From positions 30,244-94,243 of the forward strand of contig JAHJAA010000018.1 of assembly GCA_018814305.1 (NCBI GenBank): DNA of 64,000 nt, read 5' to 3'. The stretch's first letter is position 1; each line of letters opens with the position of its first letter. A program made the translations under genes and the position numbers. The notes under the pieces were generated by a model, which saw only the letters and a list, made by a program, of their open reading frames with translations, was not told the origin of the DNA and did not search any database. This stretch comes from Pseudomonadota bacterium. Lineage in GTDB: Bacteria; Desulfobacterota; Desulfobulbia; Desulfobulbales; JAGXFP01. Below, one piece after another: positions 28,661 through 36,983 of this stretch.

Positions 28661-30040
28661 TCACGCTGCATCCGACTTTTTCTCCATTCCGTGACGCTTC
28701 ATCTTCTCAATCAAGGTAGTCCGATTGACATGCAGTAATTTGGCTGCTCTATTTTTCACCCAACCTGTCCGCTGTAACGCCTGGGATATCATCTCTTTTT
28801 CCAGGCGGGAAATTTCATCATTGAGATAAATGCCGCCATCGGGAAAGAAAAATTCTGCTGATTCATGACTCCCTCCCCCGGTCTTATCACCAAGCAATTT
28901 ATTGGGCAAATCGACAAGCACAAGTTCCTGATATTCGGTCAAAATCACCATTCTCTCGACAACATTTTCAAGTTCTCTGACGTTCCCCGGCCACTGATAA
29001 TGCATTAAAACCCGAAGTACCTCGGGCGAAACCCCCCTTATTTGCTTACATTTAGACCGATTAAATTTACGAATAAAAAAATCGACCAGCAGAGGAATAT
29101 CGATAGTACGTTGTCTGAGTGGCGGGGCCTCGATGGGAATGACGTTCAACCGGTAATAAAGGTCCTGGCGAAAACGCCCGTTATCAACCTCTTCCTCAAG
29201 ATTTCGATTGGTTGCTGCAATCACCCTAAAGTCCGAATGAATGGTTTTAATTCCGCCGACTCGCTCAAACTGTCGCTCTTGAAGGACCCGAAGCAACTTT
29301 ACCTGGAGCATGGGACTCATCTCTGAGATCTCGTCAAGAAAGACAGTACCGCCATCAGCCAATTCAAAACGCCCCATCCGTGACCGAATGGCATGGGTAA
29401 AGGCCCCCTTTTCATGACCAAACAATTCACTTTCAAGGAGCTCTCCAGGGATCGCCCCGCAATTGACCGGGACAAAAGGTTTCCCGGCTCGGCTGCTTTC
29501 ATAATGGAGGGCCTGGGCAATCAACTCTTTGCCGGTTCCGGATTCACCGTGAACCAAGACAGTGGTATCGGTATCGCATACCTTGCGAATCAGGGAAAAA
29601 ACCTCTTTGATCCCGGCACTTTCACCGATCATGGAGGTCAAACCACGCCCGTTATCATGATGAGCCGTTTCTGTAGTTTTATTGAGCTGTTTAATGCGTT
29701 TAAGGGCTGAATCGACCATTGCGGCATCAACAGGAGGTGGCAGATAATCAGCAAATCCAGCTTTGATAAAAAGCACGGCCTCCTCTACCTGTGCCTCACG
29801 GGCACAGTAGATGACGGAACTTTTACCCAGAATTTCCTTAAGCAGAGCATAAAATGGCTGCAAGGCCTCAAGGCTCGCCAGAGAGACAAAAGCACCAACT
29901 GGAGGGGGTGTGGAGGTCAGGTATTCTTGAAGCTCATCAGGGGTATTTATTCTTCTGGCAACATATCCTCCAGTGCAGATCAAGGTATGGATTTCATCTG
30001 CAGTACCAGAGGTATCACCAAGAAAGAGCAGTTCAGTCAT
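28661..30040 (-). CDS. FleQ/FlrC-like sigma-54 activator with degenerate receiver
   Basis: A 459-residue enhancer-binding protein. The N-terminal ~120 residues look like a receiver but lack the acidic pocket and phosphoacceptor, as in FleQ. The AAA+ domain has Walker A G-E-S-G-T-G-K-E, Walker B V-F-L-D-E-I-S-E-M and the FleQ-like stretch S-R-M-G-R-F-E-L-A-D-G-G-T. The sigma-54 contact loop reads G-A-F-T-H-A rather than GAFTGA. A Fis-type helix-turn-helix ends the protein (N-R-A-A-K-L-L-H-V-N-R-T-T-L). It is probably the master flagellar activator of this cluster; an envelope-related regulon is the alternative. Confidence 0.85.
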   Translation of the reverse strand: MTELLFLGDTSGTADEIHTLICTGGYVARRINTPDELQEYLTSTPPPVGAFVSLASLEALQPFYALLKEILGKSSVIYCAREAQVEEAVLFIKAGFADYLPPPVDAAMVDSALKRIKQLNKTTETAHHDNGRGLTSMIGESAGIKEVFSLIRKVCDTDTTVLVHGESGTGKELIAQALHYESSRAGKPFVPVNCGAIPGELLESELFGHEKGAFTHAIRSRMGRFELADGGTVFLDEISEMSPMLQVKLLRVLQERQFERVGGIKTIHSDFRVIAATNRNLEEEVDNGRFRQDLYYRLNVIPIEAPPLRQRTIDIPLLVDFFIRKFNRSKCKQIRGVSPEVLRVLMHYQWPGNVRELENVVERMVILTEYQELVLVDLPNKLLGDKTGGGSHESAEFFFPDGGIYLNDEISRLEKEMISQALQRTGWVKNRAAKLLHVNRTTLIEKMKRHGMEKKSDAA

Positions 30041-30189
30041 GAAATTCCATCCCTGTCAATTCAAGCAACGGTATTAGCGAAGACACCATTCGAAACACAT
30101 TTCGGGAAGTCCGGCAAACGCTGAGTTCCAAATGAATCCATAATAAATGTGAAATTAAAGTACAATCTACGTAACTATCCATCATAATC

Positions 30190-30335
30190 GCACCGAGGGG
30201 CCAGGAACCACCAAGCCGTAATTGTTCAGCTGTGCCCCAGATTAGCTCCAGCTAAACGCTCTGTCTGTTCTTCCCCGTGAGCAGAGCGGGCAGATAGTGC
30301 GGAGATGGTGGGGGCAGCTGGACAGCTACCAATCT
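30190..30335 (+). ncRNA. Possible structured RNA in the 560-base gap before ftsE
   Basis: The gap between the FleQ-like gene and ftsE holds nested complementary segments. 30244-30254 pairs with 30317-30329 (TAGCT-CCAGCT against AGCTGG-ac-AGCTA). 30258-30264 pairs with 30283-30289 (CGCTCTG/CAGAGCG). A CATAAT box just upstream (30184-30189) could be a -10 element. The strand is a guess and no known RNA family was recognised. Bases 30336-30604 show nothing further. Confidence 0.3.
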
Positions 30336-30604
30336 ACCATACAAGAACAGCAGGTAACAACCGGCTTTCCTTTATATTATCAATAGTTCCATCAACCTAA
30401 AGATGAATTTGCCCTCTTCCACAGATAAGGGAAGCCCACGGAACCAACAACATATGCTCGAATCAGCGAAAACAATTGTTTTTAGGTGTGATTTTTTTCT
30501 ATATTGATATATTTAAGGGCTTAACATCATTAATATTATACAATTATCAGCCGTCACCGGGGTTCCCTCCCCCTGCCGGTACAATTCAGACACGGACTGT
30601 GCAG

Positions 30605-31330
30605 ATGCTGAAATCGTTTTCCGAGGACCGTCCCTTTATTGATATCACCAAGGTGACAAAGGTCTACCCTCCGGACATCATTGCCCTGCAAAACGTCTCT
30701 CTATCCGTCGACCTCGGGGAAATCCTCTTCCTTACCGGGATGAGCGGCGCAGGTAAAACCACTCTCTTGAAACTTATCTGCTGCATGGAAACACCGAACA
30801 AAGGACTCATTGATGTCGGCGGATATGACTTAAGCAAAATCTCGGCTTCTCAAATCCAGAGCCTCCGCCAACAGATCGGGGTCGTTTATCAGGATTTTAA
30901 GATCCTGCCCCGCCAGACCGTCTTTCAGAATATTGCCATGCCCATGGAGGTTTGTTTCACCAATGTAAAAGATATCCGCAAACGGGTTGATCAACTTCTG
31001 GAGTCGATCAAGTTAACCCATAAACGAGATACCGTTGCCGGAAAACTTTCCCGGGGTGAACAACAGCGAGTTGCCATTGCCCGGGCTGCCTCCAATTCAC
31101 CGGCCCTGATCCTGGCAGATGAGCCCACAGGGAACCTTGACGCGGAAATCTCCGAAGAGATCATGAAACTTTTTACGGAACTCAATGCCGCAGGTAGCAC
31201 GGTTATCATCGCCACCCATGATGAATCCATCTACCGCAATACCGAACACCGCCGGATCGAACTTGAGCACGGTTTATTCAGCCGACAAACCCAAAAGAAA
31301 CAACTTTCACTCACTGGACTGATGTCGTAA
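30605..31330 (+). CDS. ftsE: Cell-division ABC transporter ATPase FtsE
   Basis: The start M-L-K-S-F-S gives 241 residues, near FtsE's usual length; the frame remains open 43 codons further upstream. Motifs: Walker A G-M-S-G-A-G-K-T-T, Q-loop V-Y-Q-D-F-K-I-L-P, Walker B L-I-L-A-D-E-P-T-G-N-L-D and H-loop T-H-D. The D-F-K-I-L-P segment after the Q-loop is typical of FtsE. The ABC signature reads L-S-R-G-E-Q-Q-R instead of the usual L-S-G-G-E-Q-Q-R. FtsE with FtsX controls cell-wall hydrolysis at the septum from the cytoplasmic side. Confidence 0.92.
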   Translation: MLKSFSEDRPFIDITKVTKVYPPDIIALQNVSLSVDLGEILFLTGMSGAGKTTLLKLICCMETPNKGLIDVGGYDLSKISASQIQSLRQQIGVVYQDFKILPRQTVFQNIAMPMEVCFTNVKDIRKRVDQLLESIKLTHKRDTVAGKLSRGEQQRVAIARAASNSPALILADEPTGNLDAEISEEIMKLFTELNAAGSTVIIATHDESIYRNTEHRRIELEHGLFSRQTQKKQLSLTGLMS

Positions 31331-31358
31331 AGCTTTTAACTGGAGTAGATATTCATAA

Positions 31359-32249
31359 ATGAGTCGACAAACCTATTTTTTTCTTAAACAAACCGCTCGC
31401 AATCTTAAGCAAAGCTGGGGAACCCAGTTACTGACCTTGATGACGGTCAGTCTGTCGGTGCTCATCTTCTCTTTCTTCCTGCTGGTCTACATCAACATGA
31501 TAAATGCCAGCGAACGCCTTGGCGATGAACTCCGCTTGATCATCTACCTCGATCATGAAGTCATCCCGGAGATGCAGCCCCGGATTAGAAAAAAAATCTC
31601 CGATTTTGCCGAAGTAGAAAAAATTGTATTTATCTCAAAATCAGAGGCCTTTCATCGACTCAAGGAACAGTTGGGTGGGGAACAAGACGTCCTCGACGAC
31701 CTGGGGGCCGACTTTCTCCCCCCCTCCATCGAAATCTACCCGAGACGCAACCTCCACAACCTGACCCAGATCAAGGAATTTTCAGATTATCTTGCCACCC
31801 TGCCCGGAGCCCAAAAAGTCCAGTTCGGCCAAAGCTGGGTTGAACGTTTCGGGTATTTCACCGAACTGATGCGGGTTATTGTGATGCTCTCCGGTATTCT
31901 GTTAATTCTAGCCACGGTATTCATGGTCTCTGCGTCAATCCGCCTGACCGTGGTAGCCAAGGAGGCGGAACTTGAGATATTGCGTCTGGTTGGTGCAACC
32001 AACACCTATATTCAGACTCCACTCCTTATTGAAGGTCTGCTCCAGGGCATATTCGGTTCCAGTCTCGGGCTTGTCCTGCTGTATAGTATTTTTCTCTGGA
32101 CGAAGATGCATCTGCACGGACCCGGACTCTTCAGTGTTCTCACACTACAATTTTTTCCAGTCTCCACAACCGTCATGATTATCGCCACCGCGATTCTACT
32201 CTGTACCGGTGGAAGTTTCGCTTCCATCAGAAAATATATGCGCATCTGA
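31359..32249 (+). CDS. ftsX: Cell-division ABC transporter permease FtsX
   Basis: A 296-residue membrane protein with the FtsX layout: one N-terminal helix (about 25-45), a periplasmic domain (about 50-165) that recruits the hydrolase activator, then three helices near 175-195, 220-245 and 265-290. The start M-S-R-Q-T-Y-F-F-L-K-Q-T-A-R-N-L-K is typical. The stop overlaps the start of the EnvC-like gene (TGATG), implying coupled translation with its expected partner. Confidence 0.93.
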   Translation: MSRQTYFFLKQTARNLKQSWGTQLLTLMTVSLSVLIFSFFLLVYINMINASERLGDELRLIIYLDHEVIPEMQPRIRKKISDFAEVEKIVFISKSEAFHRLKEQLGGEQDVLDDLGADFLPPSIEIYPRRNLHNLTQIKEFSDYLATLPGAQKVQFGQSWVERFGYFTELMRVIVMLSGILLILATVFMVSASIRLTVVAKEAELEILRLVGATNTYIQTPLLIEGLLQGIFGSSLGLVLLYSIFLWTKMHLHGPGLFSVLTLQFFPVSTTVMIIATAILLCTGGSFASIRKYMRI

Positions 32250-33541
32250 TGACCGCGCCCGGGACAATCATGTTTTTTCGCATCGCTTACCACTGCATAT
32301 TTCTAGCATTTCTCTTGGCTGGTTCTTTGCCCTTTTCGATTCACGCCGAAGAACAGAGCCTTCAATCTCTTAAACAAGAAGTTGGTTCCCAGGAAAACAA
32401 GGTCAAGCGTATCCAGGAGCATATTCTGGAGCACCGAGAAATGATCCAGGAAACGCGAACCAAGGAGGTAACGCTTCTCTCCCAACTGGAAAATATCGAT
32501 CGGGATCTTGAAGACGGCCGCGCCCGACTGGCCCAATTAAAAGGAGACCTTGACCTCCAGGAAGAGCTTATAAATAAAAAGCAGGCAGAACTTTTACTCG
32601 TCGAAGAAGAGAAAAATAAGGCCAAATCCCATGTCGAGAAAAGGCTTGCCGCTTTTTATCGTCTCGGCGACATCGGCTTCATGAACGTAACCTTTTCCAC
32701 CTCGACCCTGCCGGAACTCTTAAACCTCAAGGAATATTTCAGTGCCCTCATTGCCTATGACCAACAACTCATCCAGCAATATCGCGAGAAAATCCAACAA
32801 TTGATCCTAACCAATGATGAACTTAAGGCAGAAAAGGAATCCTTGGTCCAGTTTATTGTAGAGGTCAAGAACCAGGAAAAGGAATTAGCCGATTTCCGAA
32901 TAGAAAGGTACCAGCTTCTTACTCGAATCAATACTGAGAAAAAACTCTACCAACGAGCGCTGGAAGAGATGCGCGAGGCCTCGGATAACCTCACCCAAAA
33001 GCTGGGGATTCTCCGGGATGAATTGGCGGAAACCCAAGCCCGCATCAACAAGAAAAATGTATCATCAAAAAAACGCCGGCCAAGAGACACAAGTGGCTTT
33101 ATCGCCATGAAAGGACGATTAAACCCGCCGGTGCAAGGCGCGGTTACAAGCACCTTCGGCGAAGACAACAAAAACAAATTCGGGATTGACTCCTTCGCCA
33201 ACGGCATTGTGATAAAAACCTTGGCAGGATCAGAAATTTCTGCGATATATAACGGTAAGGTCGTTTATGCTGGCCAGCTCAGGGGATATGGTAATCTGAT
33301 CATCATCGACCATGGTTCTCAATATTACAGTCTCATTTCCCAGGCGGCAAAACTGTACAAAAAGGAAGGCGAGCAAGTCGTGACCGGTGAGGTCATCGGA
33401 ATCATGAGCGACCAGGGCGGCCTGCTAGGAGAAGGCCTCCACTTTGAGATCAGGAATGGCACCAAACCTGAAGACCCGATACAATGGATTAATATGAACT
33501 TACTGAGCATCCGGGTTACAGAAACCGACCAGCCTGAATGA
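32249..33541 (+). CDS. envC: EnvC-like murein hydrolase activator (degenerate LytM domain)
   Basis: A 430-residue protein: signal peptide (F-L-A-F-L-L-A-G-S-L-P-F-S-I-H-A), long coiled coil (about 35-270), and a C-terminal M23/LytM domain (about 285-420). The zinc-site residues of active M23 peptidases are partly lost: the first His of HxxxD is missing (K-F-G-I-D) and the HxH motif keeps only one His (G-L-H-F-E). Such degenerate domains activate amidases rather than cutting peptidoglycan, as EnvC does under FtsEX control. Overlap with ftsX supports this role. Confidence 0.9.
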   Translation: MTAPGTIMFFRIAYHCIFLAFLLAGSLPFSIHAEEQSLQSLKQEVGSQENKVKRIQEHILEHREMIQETRTKEVTLLSQLENIDRDLEDGRARLAQLKGDLDLQEELINKKQAELLLVEEEKNKAKSHVEKRLAAFYRLGDIGFMNVTFSTSTLPELLNLKEYFSALIAYDQQLIQQYREKIQQLILTNDELKAEKESLVQFIVEVKNQEKELADFRIERYQLLTRINTEKKLYQRALEEMREASDNLTQKLGILRDELAETQARINKKNVSSKKRRPRDTSGFIAMKGRLNPPVQGAVTSTFGEDNKNKFGIDSFANGIVIKTLAGSEISAIYNGKVVYAGQLRGYGNLIIIDHGSQYYSLISQAAKLYKKEGEQVVTGEVIGIMSDQGGLLGEGLHFEIRNGTKPEDPIQWINMNLLSIRVTETDQPE

Positions 33542-33706
33542 AAGCAGAGTGAATGGCCTCCCTTCAACAAACCGATTGAATCAAACTGGTGCTTTATAAT
33601 ACTCCAATCGCCAGGAGCCGATGATCAACTCAAATTCTAATCATGGCATGATACACTAACCATGAAAGCTTCAGTTTTGGGAATATTTGATTGTCCCAGT
33701 CAGCGT

Positions 33707-33722
33707 AACATGCTAGTATGTT
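33707..33722. promoter_or_regulatory. 16-bp near-perfect palindrome in the 383-base gap before ctpA
   Basis: AACAT-G-CTAG-T-ATGTT is symmetric except for one base pair and lies 200 bases before ctpA. It looks like an operator, but the binder is unknown. The remainder of the 33542-33924 gap shows an isolated TTGACA at 33821-33826 without a convincing -10 partner, and no gene. Confidence 0.3.
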
Positions 33723-33924
33723 TTTCTCTGACTTTCCTTCAGACATCCTACCAGGATGCCCCCAGAGCAACTTCCCCGAATATGGGATAGGACGAGATGA
33801 CCTCCATTGACCATTCACAAATATTGACATTCCATAAATAAACCCGAACCATTGAAACCCATTTTTCGGAAAATCTTTCGTTTGACCACGTAAACGATTA
33901 CCTAATCCAGGACATGCCAACACG

Positions 33925-35370
33925 ATGAAAAACTTTTCAAAAACCAGTAAATTTATTCTGGCTACAGCCCTTGCACTGCCGTTTCTTTGCCTCGTTCTCT
34001 GGACCGAATCTCCAGGCCCATCAGCCCAACCCCATGATACCTATAAAAGTCTTGAGACTTTTTCCAACGTTCTCAGTTTAATCCAAAAAAATTATGTTGA
34101 AAATGTTGACACCACAGATGTTCTTCAGGGCGCTATCAAAGGGATGCTTGCCTCTCTTGATCCCCATTCTTCATACCTTAAACCTGACGATTTCAAGGAA
34201 TTGAAACTTGAAACAAAGGGAAGTTTTACCGGAATCGGGATTGAAATCACTATCAAGGACAATATTCTTACCGTGGTTTCTCCCATCGAAGGGACCCCGG
34301 GCTATAAGGCGGGGCTCAAGGCTGGTGATAAGATTTTAAAGATTGAAAACGAACTCACCAAGGACATGAGTTTGATGGATGCGGTTAAAAAACTCCGCGG
34401 TCCCAAGGATACCGAGGTTCACATCTCGCTCCACCGGGAGGGCTGGACCAAACTCCGAGAGATGACCATTGTTAGGGGGCTTATTCCTCTCCACAGTGTT
34501 AAATCAAAGACCCTTGAACCTGGATATATCTATCTACGCATCACGAACTTCCAAAACCAAACCACCAAGGACTTCAAAAAAGCCCTGAAGGATCTCTCCA
34601 GCAAGGGTCGGGTGTCGGGTCTGATTATCGATCTCAGGAACAATCCCGGCGGGTTACTTGCCCAATCGGTGAAGATCTCCGATGTTTTCATCAAAGAAGG
34701 GGTGATTGTTTCCACCAAGGGGAGGGTGGATGTTCAGAATACGGTTTATGAAGCTCGCTCCGGAGGGACCGTTGAAGAGGAGTATCCAATAATAGTTCTG
34801 GTCAATGAAGGAAGTGCCAGTGCCTCGGAAATCGTGGCCGGCGCTCTGCAGGATCATAAGCGAGCCCTCATCGTTGGCACCCAGACCTTCGGTAAAGGTT
34901 CGGTCCAAACCATCATCCCCATGTCCAACGGTGCAGGTCTTCGTTTAACCACGGCCCGATACTACACCCCAAGCGGCAGATCCATCCAGGCTTTGGGGAT
35001 CACCCCCGATATCATCGTAGAAAACACCCCGATTGTTCAGGAAGAAAATGGAGAAGAGAACGGCAAGCCCACCTTTCTACGCGAAAAAGACCTGACTCGA
35101 CACTTCGAAAATCCGAACGGATCAACAGATAAAAAAGAAAGTAAACCGGCTGAAACAGATCAAGAGTCTTCCAAACCGGATGATTCTAATAAGAGCGATT
35201 CCACCCAGGTGGACGAACCGAAATCCGATAAAGTTGAAATGGAGCAGGTCGAAAAAGAGGCCCAAGAAATCAAGGAGCTCTTAAACAAAGACAACCAGCT
35301 CAAAACCGCGCTGATGCTGCTCAAAGGTTTGAATGTTTATACAAGTTTCAAACAGCAACCACCCCAATGA
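33925..35370 (+). CDS. ctpA: S41-family C-terminal processing peptidase
   Basis: A 481-residue exported protease. An N-terminal signal/anchor (residues 9-27) is followed by a PDZ domain (about 95-180, with G-T-P-G-Y-K-A-G-L-K-A-G-D) and the S41 catalytic domain. The catalytic pair is S299 in G-S-A-S-A-S-E-I and K324 in G-K-G-S-V-Q, 25 residues apart as in the family. The tail (about 385-450) is highly charged and acidic. In other bacteria CtpA-type proteases degrade peptidoglycan hydrolases, consistent with the ftsEX-envC genes upstream. Transcription ends at the strong hairpin at 35446-35477. Confidence 0.93.
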   Translation: MKNFSKTSKFILATALALPFLCLVLWTESPGPSAQPHDTYKSLETFSNVLSLIQKNYVENVDTTDVLQGAIKGMLASLDPHSSYLKPDDFKELKLETKGSFTGIGIEITIKDNILTVVSPIEGTPGYKAGLKAGDKILKIENELTKDMSLMDAVKKLRGPKDTEVHISLHREGWTKLREMTIVRGLIPLHSVKSKTLEPGYIYLRITNFQNQTTKDFKKALKDLSSKGRVSGLIIDLRNNPGGLLAQSVKISDVFIKEGVIVSTKGRVDVQNTVYEARSGGTVEEEYPIIVLVNEGSASASEIVAGALQDHKRALIVGTQTFGKGSVQTIIPMSNGAGLRLTTARYYTPSGRSIQALGITPDIIVENTPIVQEENGEENGKPTFLREKDLTRHFENPNGSTDKKESKPAETDQESSKPDDSNKSDSTQVDEPKSDKVEMEQVEKEAQEIKELLNKDNQLKTALMLLKGLNVYTSFKQQPPQ

Positions 35371-35445
35371 TAGATGAATTAAAGGGATTTGCTGACTTAG
35401 AAACCTGCAACTACTCATAACAGTCTTAAAGAAACGATACGTAAT

Positions 35446-35480
35446 AGGGGAGATGATTCAACTGAATCATCTCCCCTGTT
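35446..35480 (+). terminator. Rho-independent terminator after ctpA
   Basis: A 15-bp perfect stem with arms AGGGGAGATGATTCA and TGAATCATCTCCCCT and a two-base loop, followed by GTTTTC. Its symmetry means it may also terminate transcription from the - strand fumarate hydratase genes. Confidence 0.85.
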
Positions 35481-35549
35481 TTCATTTATCCGTCTAATAT
35501 TCTTTTCGTTCGATCAAAACGATGTTATCGAAAAACCAATAGGGAGGTA

Positions 35550-36125
35550 TTAACGGGCACTGCTGAGATCATAGAAATCACGACCGGTTAAGTCGTTAAT
35601 CACTACAGCGGGAAATCGTTCAACTTCGAAGCGAAACATCGCCTCCGGCCCCGCATCCTCAAAGGCCACCAGATCCGCTTTAGTAATACTCCGGGACAAC
35701 AGGGCTCCGGCCCCGGCAATTGAGGCTAGATAAACGGCCCGGTGAAGCAGCATTGAGTCCCGGACCTCTTGAGATCTTTTACCCTTACCCAAAGTCCCTT
35801 TCAACCCCAGTTCGAGGAGTCGTGGAGTATAGGAATCCATTCGATAACTGGTCGTCGGCCCAGCCGAACCAATGATTTTTCCTGGTGGCGCCGGAGTCGG
35901 ACCAACATAATAGAGCAGTTGCCCGGCAAGATCCACGGGCAACTGCTTACCTTCATCCAGCAGAGCCATCAACCGCCGATGGGTTTGATCCCGACCGGTA
36001 TAAATCACTCCTGTCAATGAAACCAGATCTCCGGCATTCAAGGTATCCACGACACCCTCTTCAAAGGGCACCCTGATTTCACGGAATTGAGCCAGGGACT
36101 CTGGTGCTACCTTCAGATACGACAT
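35550..36125 (-). CDS. Fe-S fumarate hydratase/tartrate dehydratase, beta subunit
   Basis: A 191-residue beta subunit of a class I (oxygen-sensitive, [4Fe-4S]) hydrolyase. Family motifs include G-D-L-V-S-L-T-G-V-I-Y-T-G-R-D near residue 35, G-S-A-G-P-T-T-S-Y-R-M-D near 85 and D-L-V-A-F-E-D-A-G-P-E-A near 150. With the alpha subunit immediately upstream it forms a two-subunit fumarase of the anaerobe type, interconverting fumarate and malate. L-tartrate dehydratase is the close alternative and cannot be excluded from sequence alone. Confidence 0.88.
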   Translation of the reverse strand: MSYLKVAPESLAQFREIRVPFEEGVVDTLNAGDLVSLTGVIYTGRDQTHRRLMALLDEGKQLPVDLAGQLLYYVGPTPAPPGKIIGSAGPTTSYRMDSYTPRLLELGLKGTLGKGKRSQEVRDSMLLHRAVYLASIAGAGALLSRSITKADLVAFEDAGPEAMFRFEVERFPAVVINDLTGRDFYDLSSAR

Positions 36126-36137
36126 CGCATTCGATCC

Positions 36138-36983
36138 TTACAGAACTCTTTCCTTATGCCGATGGGAGTGACATTGGATATTCACGGCAACCGGCAAACT
36201 GGCGATATGGGAGGGGAATATTTCACAATGAACAGCCAAGGCGGTATTACAGCCCCCCATTCCTTCAACTCCTTGACCATTCAGATTTATCCGGGATAAC
36301 AACTCATTCTCAAGGGCCGCAACATCTGCCCGCCAATGATTTTCTCCAAGTGATCGGAAAAGTGATTTCTTGGCAAGTAAGGCCGCCTTTTCAAAGGTGC
36401 CCCCCAGGCCGACCCCGACCACAAGAGGAGGACAAGGATTAGGACCTGCCTCAAAAACCGACCGACAGATAAAATCCTTAACGCCTTCCAATCCTGCAGA
36501 GGGAGGGAGCATTTGTAAACGGCTCATATTTTCGCTCCCGCACCCCTTGGGAAGATACCTGATTATCAGATCGGAACCGGGGACCATCTCAAAGTGAATA
36601 ACCGCAGGGGTATTGGTCCCGGTATTGATCCGGGTTAAAGGATCGCACACCGATTTTCGCAAATACCCGTCAAGATACCCTTGACGAATTCCATCTTGTA
36701 CGGCTTCATTCAGATCACCGTGGATCCTGACCTCTTGTCCAAGAGAGATGAACACCACACTGACCCCGGTATCCTGACACAGAGGTAATCGCTCCCGGCT
36801 GGCAATATCGGCATTGAGCAGCAATAATTCCAGAAGGTCGCGGGCCAGAGGTGACGTTTCCCGGTCCCGGGCAACAACCAGGCCTTCAAGGATATCAGGT
36901 TCCAAGTCACAGGCAGCAGAGATGGCCAGTTCTTTGACCGCACAGAGTATTTCTTCAGCATTAATAATTCGAAGTGGTTTCAT
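36138..36983 (-). CDS. Fe-S fumarate hydratase/tartrate dehydratase, alpha subunit
   Basis: A 281-residue alpha subunit. Three cluster-ligand cysteine contexts are visible: L-C-Q-D-T-G-V-S near residue 69, K-G-C-G-S-E-N near 147 and N-P-C-P-P-L-V-V-G-V-G-L-G-G near 190. These are the [4Fe-4S] ligands of class I fumarases. The gene start overlaps the PilZ gene stop by four bases and the beta subunit begins 12 bases after its stop, so the three are cotranscribed. In a sulfate reducer or fermenter it would serve the TCA-cycle or propionate route. Confidence 0.9.
   Translation of the reverse strand: MKPLRIINAEEILCAVKELAISAACDLEPDILEGLVVARDRETSPLARDLLELLLLNADIASRERLPLCQDTGVSVVFISLGQEVRIHGDLNEAVQDGIRQGYLDGYLRKSVCDPLTRINTGTNTPAVIHFEMVPGSDLIIRYLPKGCGSENMSRLQMLPPSAGLEGVKDFICRSVFEAGPNPCPPLVVGVGLGGTFEKAALLAKKSLFRSLGENHWRADVAALENELLSRINLNGQGVEGMGGCNTALAVHCEIFPSHIASLPVAVNIQCHSHRHKERVL

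Noticed and set aside
30190..30335. Assignment of the structured gap to tmRNA, SRP RNA, 6S RNA or a GEMM riboswitch
   Set aside because: None of the conserved sequence hallmarks of the first two or of GEMM is present; 6S cannot be decided by eye, so it is left unassigned.
35550..36983. Calling the pair specifically L-tartrate dehydratase
   Set aside because: Fumarate and tartrate enzymes share these motifs; fumarase is favoured only by metabolic plausibility, so no gene symbol is given.
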